DNA of 64,000 bases from Gammaproteobacteria bacterium (GTDB lineage: Bacteria > Pseudomonadota > Gammaproteobacteria > HK1). The DNA lies in NCBI GenBank assembly GCA_012103455.1, contig WLWT01000002.1:434001-498000 (forward strand), given 5' to 3'. The notes beneath the pieces are model-generated. The model did not search any database and was not told the DNA's origin. It was given only the letters and a program-made list of their open reading frames with translations. Of the stretch, positions 61,189 through 64,000 are shown one piece after another. The stretch's first letter is position 1. The number at the start of each line of letters is the position of its first letter. A program made the position numbers and the translations under genes.

Positions 61189-62157
61189 TTAGTCGGCCAT
61201 TATCTGCAACAGATCGTCTATGAATTGACCATGGACGGTGAAGTCCAAGCCGTCCACGGTCAATGTTTGCTGGCGCGTGACACCATCGACGGCGGGTCCG
61301 TTTTGCACCATCGCCTGCAACATGGCCCAATGCGTGTCTCTATCCAAGGCGGCCAATAAATCTCCCTTGAGATCAGGGCGCATACATGCGAGCGCAGCCA
61401 ACAGCGCTGCCCCGCCCCAGTTTGAAACACCGCAAACGAGGGTGTGATCCGTTGCCACCCGGCAGGCGATGCGCTCACCGGCGCTTATGTGCCTAGCGAT
61501 CAATTCGGGGCTGAACCGGCCCATGCCGATCTCGTTGCCGCCATCGCCTATGCCGATGGTGTGCGGCGCGGTGGTAAAGAAGCTTTTATCGAACAAACGC
61601 TCTAGCGGGGCTGTGTGGGCGCTAACGTCCGCGCCACGCATGTTGCGGGGCACGCCATCGCCGGCCGGTCCTACCCGCTCTAGCGCGATGAGATGGGATA
61701 GCGCCGGTAAGCGCTGCAGGATCTGTGCGCGTAGGCGGCTGAGATCCCGATCATCGCTAGCGTTGACGAGCACGGGAACCGTCACGCCGGCAGCGGCGTC
61801 TGCGGCCGCCTGCACCGCGGCCGCACACGGCGTATCCGTTACGATCAATGCCGCGATACCCGCCTTGATCAAGCCGGCGGCCAGTTGCACTGAGCCTATG
61901 GGGCCATCGGTCTCCGCCGCTGGCGGTTCGCCTTCGGGCACATAAAACCCCGTTACGATGGCTACTGCGGGGGCCACTGCGGGCGCGCGGTGGCTGGCCA
62001 ATGAGTGTGCCGCCGCGGCCAATTGTCCGCGCGCCGCCGCCGCTAGGGCGGCGATGCCGCGCCCGCCCGCGTCGCGCGCGAGCAGATTCTCGAGCGCGCC
62101 AAGACGGCCGGCGTCCGCCATGGCTGGTTGGGCTGTGTATGACGCAGGTGGGGCCAC
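61189..62157 (-). CDS. D-glutamate cyclase-like protein (DUF4392)
   Basis: A 322-residue protein with LGALENLLARDAGGRGIAAL near the start, VAIVTGFYVPEGEPPAAETDGPIGSVQLAAGL, VGPAGDGVPRNMRGADVSAHTAPLERLF and IGIGDGGNEIGMGRFSPE. These are the DUF4392 signatures, a family known to cyclise D-glutamate to 5-oxo-D-proline. It starts with GTG 6 bp after the DUF1445 gene stop (an ATG at 62121 is an alternative) and is probably in an operon with murL and murD2. It would connect peptidoglycan D-Glu turnover with 5-oxoproline use. Confidence 0.88.
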   Translation of the reverse strand: MAPPASYTAQPAMADAGRLGALENLLARDAGGRGIAALAAAARGQLAAAAHSLASHRAPAVAPAVAIVTGFYVPEGEPPAAETDGPIGSVQLAAGLIKAGIAALIVTDTPCAAAVQAAADAAAGVTVPVLVNASDDRDLSRLRAQILQRLPALSHLIALERVGPAGDGVPRNMRGADVSAHTAPLERLFDKSFFTTAPHTIGIGDGGNEIGMGRFSPELIARHISAGERIACRVATDHTLVCGVSNWGGAALLAALACMRPDLKGDLLAALDRDTHWAMLQAMVQNGPAVDGVTRQQTLTVDGLDFTVHGQFIDDLLQIMAD

Positions 62158-62163
62158 GCCGGT

Positions 62164-62961
62164 TTACCCCGCAATATCCGTGTCTGGGACATCGGTGACA
62201 AACATGTAACCCGGGGCATGGGTAATCGCCAACTCCGGCGCCGCGTTGGCTAGCGCCACCTGCGGCGTGACGCCACAGGCCCAGAACACCGGCAGTTCGC
62301 CGGCCTGGATCGCCACCGCCTCGCCGAAATCGGGCCGGTCTATATGCTCGATACCGATCCGAGCCGGATCGCCAACGTGTACCGGCGCGCCGTGCACGCG
62401 CGGATAGCGGCCCGTCACCAGCACCGCTGCAGGCACTTGCTGCGCGGGGACAGGGCGCATGGAGACGACCAAATTGCCCCTGAACACACCGGCCGGTGCG
62501 CACGGCACCTGGGTCTCGTACATCGGCACATTGGTGCCTTGTTCGAGATGGCGCACCGCAATGCCGGCGGCGAGTAGTGCCGACTCGAAAGTAAAAGAGC
62601 AGCCGAGTAGGAAGCTGACCATATCATCGGACCACAGCTCGCAGATGTCGTCCTTCTCGCCCTGAAGCTGGCCGTTGCTGAAGACACGGTAACGCGGCGT
62701 GTCCTTGCGCAGATCGGAACCTGGCGCGAAGCGCGCGGGACACGGATCGCCGGCGTCGGTCACTTCCAGCAGCGGGCACGGTTTGGGGTTGCGTTGACAA
62801 AAAAGCAGAAAATCGTAGGCATAAGCTTTGGGCAGCATCACCAAATTGGCCTGGGTGTAGCCTAGACAGGCCCCCGCCGTGGGTGAGCGGTACTCGCCAG
62901 CGCGGCACAGCGCCCTCAACGCGCCGGGCGCAAGCTGTGCTATCGGTTCACTAGACATCAT
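62164..62961 (-). CDS. Putative hydro-lyase, DUF1445 family
   Basis: A 265-residue protein of the DUF1445 (putative hydro-lyase) family: GYTQANLVMLPKAYAYDFLLFCQRNPKPCPLLEVTDAGDP, MVSFLLGCSFTFESALL, VPMYETQVPCAPAG and FWACGVTPQVAL. In eukaryotes this domain is found fused with the DUF4392 domain in D-glutamate cyclase. Here the two are separate adjacent genes, 6 bp apart. It is likely to act on 5-oxoproline, D-glutamate or a related compound. Confidence 0.9.
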   Translation of the reverse strand: MMSSEPIAQLAPGALRALCRAGEYRSPTAGACLGYTQANLVMLPKAYAYDFLLFCQRNPKPCPLLEVTDAGDPCPARFAPGSDLRKDTPRYRVFSNGQLQGEKDDICELWSDDMVSFLLGCSFTFESALLAAGIAVRHLEQGTNVPMYETQVPCAPAGVFRGNLVVSMRPVPAQQVPAAVLVTGRYPRVHGAPVHVGDPARIGIEHIDRPDFGEAVAIQAGELPVFWACGVTPQVALANAAPELAITHAPGYMFVTDVPDTDIAG

Positions 62962-62998
62962 GAATTCTCTCTACTATGTGCAGGTGGCCCGTACCCGG

Positions 62999-63058
62999 GT
63001 GCAGGCCCCAACTGTGCAGACCCCGGCGGTGCAGGCCCCAACCGTGCAAGCTACGGCA
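62999..63058. repeat. Four 15-bp tandem repeats between hyuB and the DUF1445 gene
   Basis: Units such as GTGCAGGCCCCAACT, four in a row with few differences, lie in the leader of the DUF1445 gene between its start and the upstream hyuB stop. Confidence 0.92.
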
Positions 63059-63072
63059 GGGGATGGTCGAAA

Positions 63073-64000
63073 CTAAGCCGCCGGCGGGGCGCCATAAGCG
63101 CCGCCGCCCGGCGTCTCTATGCATAATAAGTCACCCGGTTCAAGCTCGGCGCCGTCGCAGCCGGCGAGTTCGAACACTTGATCGTCGGCGCGCTCTATCC
63201 GGTTGACGCCGCATTGCCCGCCGCCGCCGCCCGCTAGCCCGAACGGCGGCACCCGGCGATGCCCCGACAGTATGGACACGGTCATCTTCTCCAAGAACCG
63301 AAGGCGCCGCACCACACCATCGCCACCGTCGTGGGCACCGCGCCCGCCCGAGCCATGACGCACGCCGAACGACTCCAGACGTACCGGAAAACGCCATTCC
63401 AAGATCTCGGGATCGGTCAGGCGCGTATTGGTCATATGCGTATGCACGGCGGCACACCCGGCGAAGTGGGCACCGGCGCCGGCGCCGCCGCAGAGGGTTT
63501 CGTAATACTGATGCCGCTCATTGCCGAAGGTCAGATTGTTCATCGTACCTTGCCCGGCCGCCAGTACGCGCAGCGCCCCGTAGAGCGCATTGGTAATGGC
63601 CTGGCTGGTCTCTACATTACCTGCCACCACGGCGGCGGGATAACGTGGATTCAACATGCAACCTTGCGGGATGATGATATCGAGCGGCTTCAGCACCCCC
63701 TCGTTCATAGGGATGGTATCGGCCACCAGGGTACGGAACACATACAGTACGGCCGAGCGGCAGACCGCCGATGGTGCATTGAAATTGCTCTGCAACTGCG
63801 CCGAGGTGCCGGAAAAATCGATGGTGGCCCGGCGCGCCCGCTGATCGACTTTAATCGCCACCCGTATGACTTGCCCGGCGTCCATCCGGTAGGCGAACCC
63901 ACCATCGGATAACACGTCCAACACCCGGCGCACCTGCTCGGTGGCGTTACGCTGTACGTGGCCCATGTAGGCGTTGACCACATCTAGGCCGAACAACGCG
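63073..64000 (-). CDS. Hydantoinase B / 5-oxoprolinase C-terminal-type subunit (5' part beyond window)
   Basis: About 309 codons of the 3' part of a HyuB-family protein, open to the right edge. Blocks are VNAYMGHVQRNATEQVRRVL, IDFSGTSAQLQSNFNAPSAVCRSAVLYVFRTLV, QGCMLNPRYPAAVVAGNVETSQAI, and near the end FGVRHGSGGRGAHDGGDGVVRRLRF and EPGDLLCIETPGGGAYGAPP. The family hydrolyses hydantoins or 5-oxoproline with ATP. Next to the DUF1445 and DUF4392 genes a 5-oxoprolinase role is the more likely. Whether it is a separate subunit or the end of a fused enzyme lies beyond the window. Confidence 0.92.
   Translation of the reverse strand, partial: ALFGLDVVNAYMGHVQRNATEQVRRVLDVLSDGGFAYRMDAGQVIRVAIKVDQRARRATIDFSGTSAQLQSNFNAPSAVCRSAVLYVFRTLVADTIPMNEGVLKPLDIIIPQGCMLNPRYPAAVVAGNVETSQAITNALYGALRVLAAGQGTMNNLTFGNERHQYYETLCGGAGAGAHFAGCAAVHTHMTNTRLTDPEILEWRFPVRLESFGVRHGSGGRGAHDGGDGVVRRLRFLEKMTVSILSGHRRVPPFGLAGGGGGQCGVNRIERADDQVFELAGCDGAELEPGDLLCIETPGGGAYGAPPAA

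Overview
The window is a GC-rich bacterial chromosome segment, most likely from a gammaproteobacterium. The clues are a fused CysG, a MurL/MurD2 pair, class I aldolase, DppBCDF-type transport, and attC sites of the chromosomal-integron kind. No rRNA, tRNA, CRISPR array or integrase gene was recognised. The taxonomic placement is inference.

Layout. (1) 1-6.3 kb: cobalamin/siroheme genes, with cobN (partial, off the left edge) and cobW on the minus strand and cysG and cobD on the plus strand. (2) 6.4-12.8 kb: a decaying stretch with a truncated amidohydrolase, a GNAT gene, a frameshifted DUF4143 ATPase with a perfect palindrome in front of it, and a broken cluster of TPR, glycosyltransferase and methyltransferase genes. 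(3) 12.8-24.1 kb: mostly intact metabolic genes, including two luciferase-like monooxygenases with a Rieske oxygenase, a CpdA-like phosphodiesterase, a TPR/2OG oxygenase, class I aldolase, a GcvT/DmdA-like protein with a TauD-like dioxygenase, and a WYL regulator. (4) 24.4-31.3 kb: an ISKra4-type insertion sequence followed by an integron cassette array without an integrase in view (CALIN-like). Its plus-strand small genes, which include two higBA modules, are separated by attC sites. A group II intron sits inside one attC R' box and the 5' stub of a second intron lies in another. (5) 31.5-42.3 kb: chromosomal metabolism (acyl-CoA dehydrogenase, MalY-like lyase, TauD-like dioxygenase, DUF3592 protein, HAD hydrolase) and a four-gene dipeptide-type ABC operon. 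(6) 42.4-57.7 kb: a mobile-element graveyard built around a second, minus-strand cassette array (hicBA, brnTA and a DUF4145/SEC-C gene split by two IS630 copies). It also holds four copies of one IS630 element, three other IS630-type elements or remnants, IS91 and IS30 remnants, and copies of a 140-bp MITE. (7) 57.6-64 kb: hsp20, then murD2-murL, a DUF4392 D-glutamate cyclase-like gene, a DUF1445 hydro-lyase and hydantoinase B (partial, off the right edge). Together these look like a D-glutamate/5-oxoproline and peptidoglycan gene group.

Two themes run through the window. First, both cassette arrays lie in one locus with IS elements, MITEs and attC-targeting introns feeding on them. Second, exact short tandem duplications (13-18 bp) occur again and again in linkers, gene ends and intergenic DNA. 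One 13-bp duplication is itself a frameshift that kills a gene. With the many single-base frameshifts this suggests ongoing gene decay, although homopolymer frameshifts could also be assembly errors.
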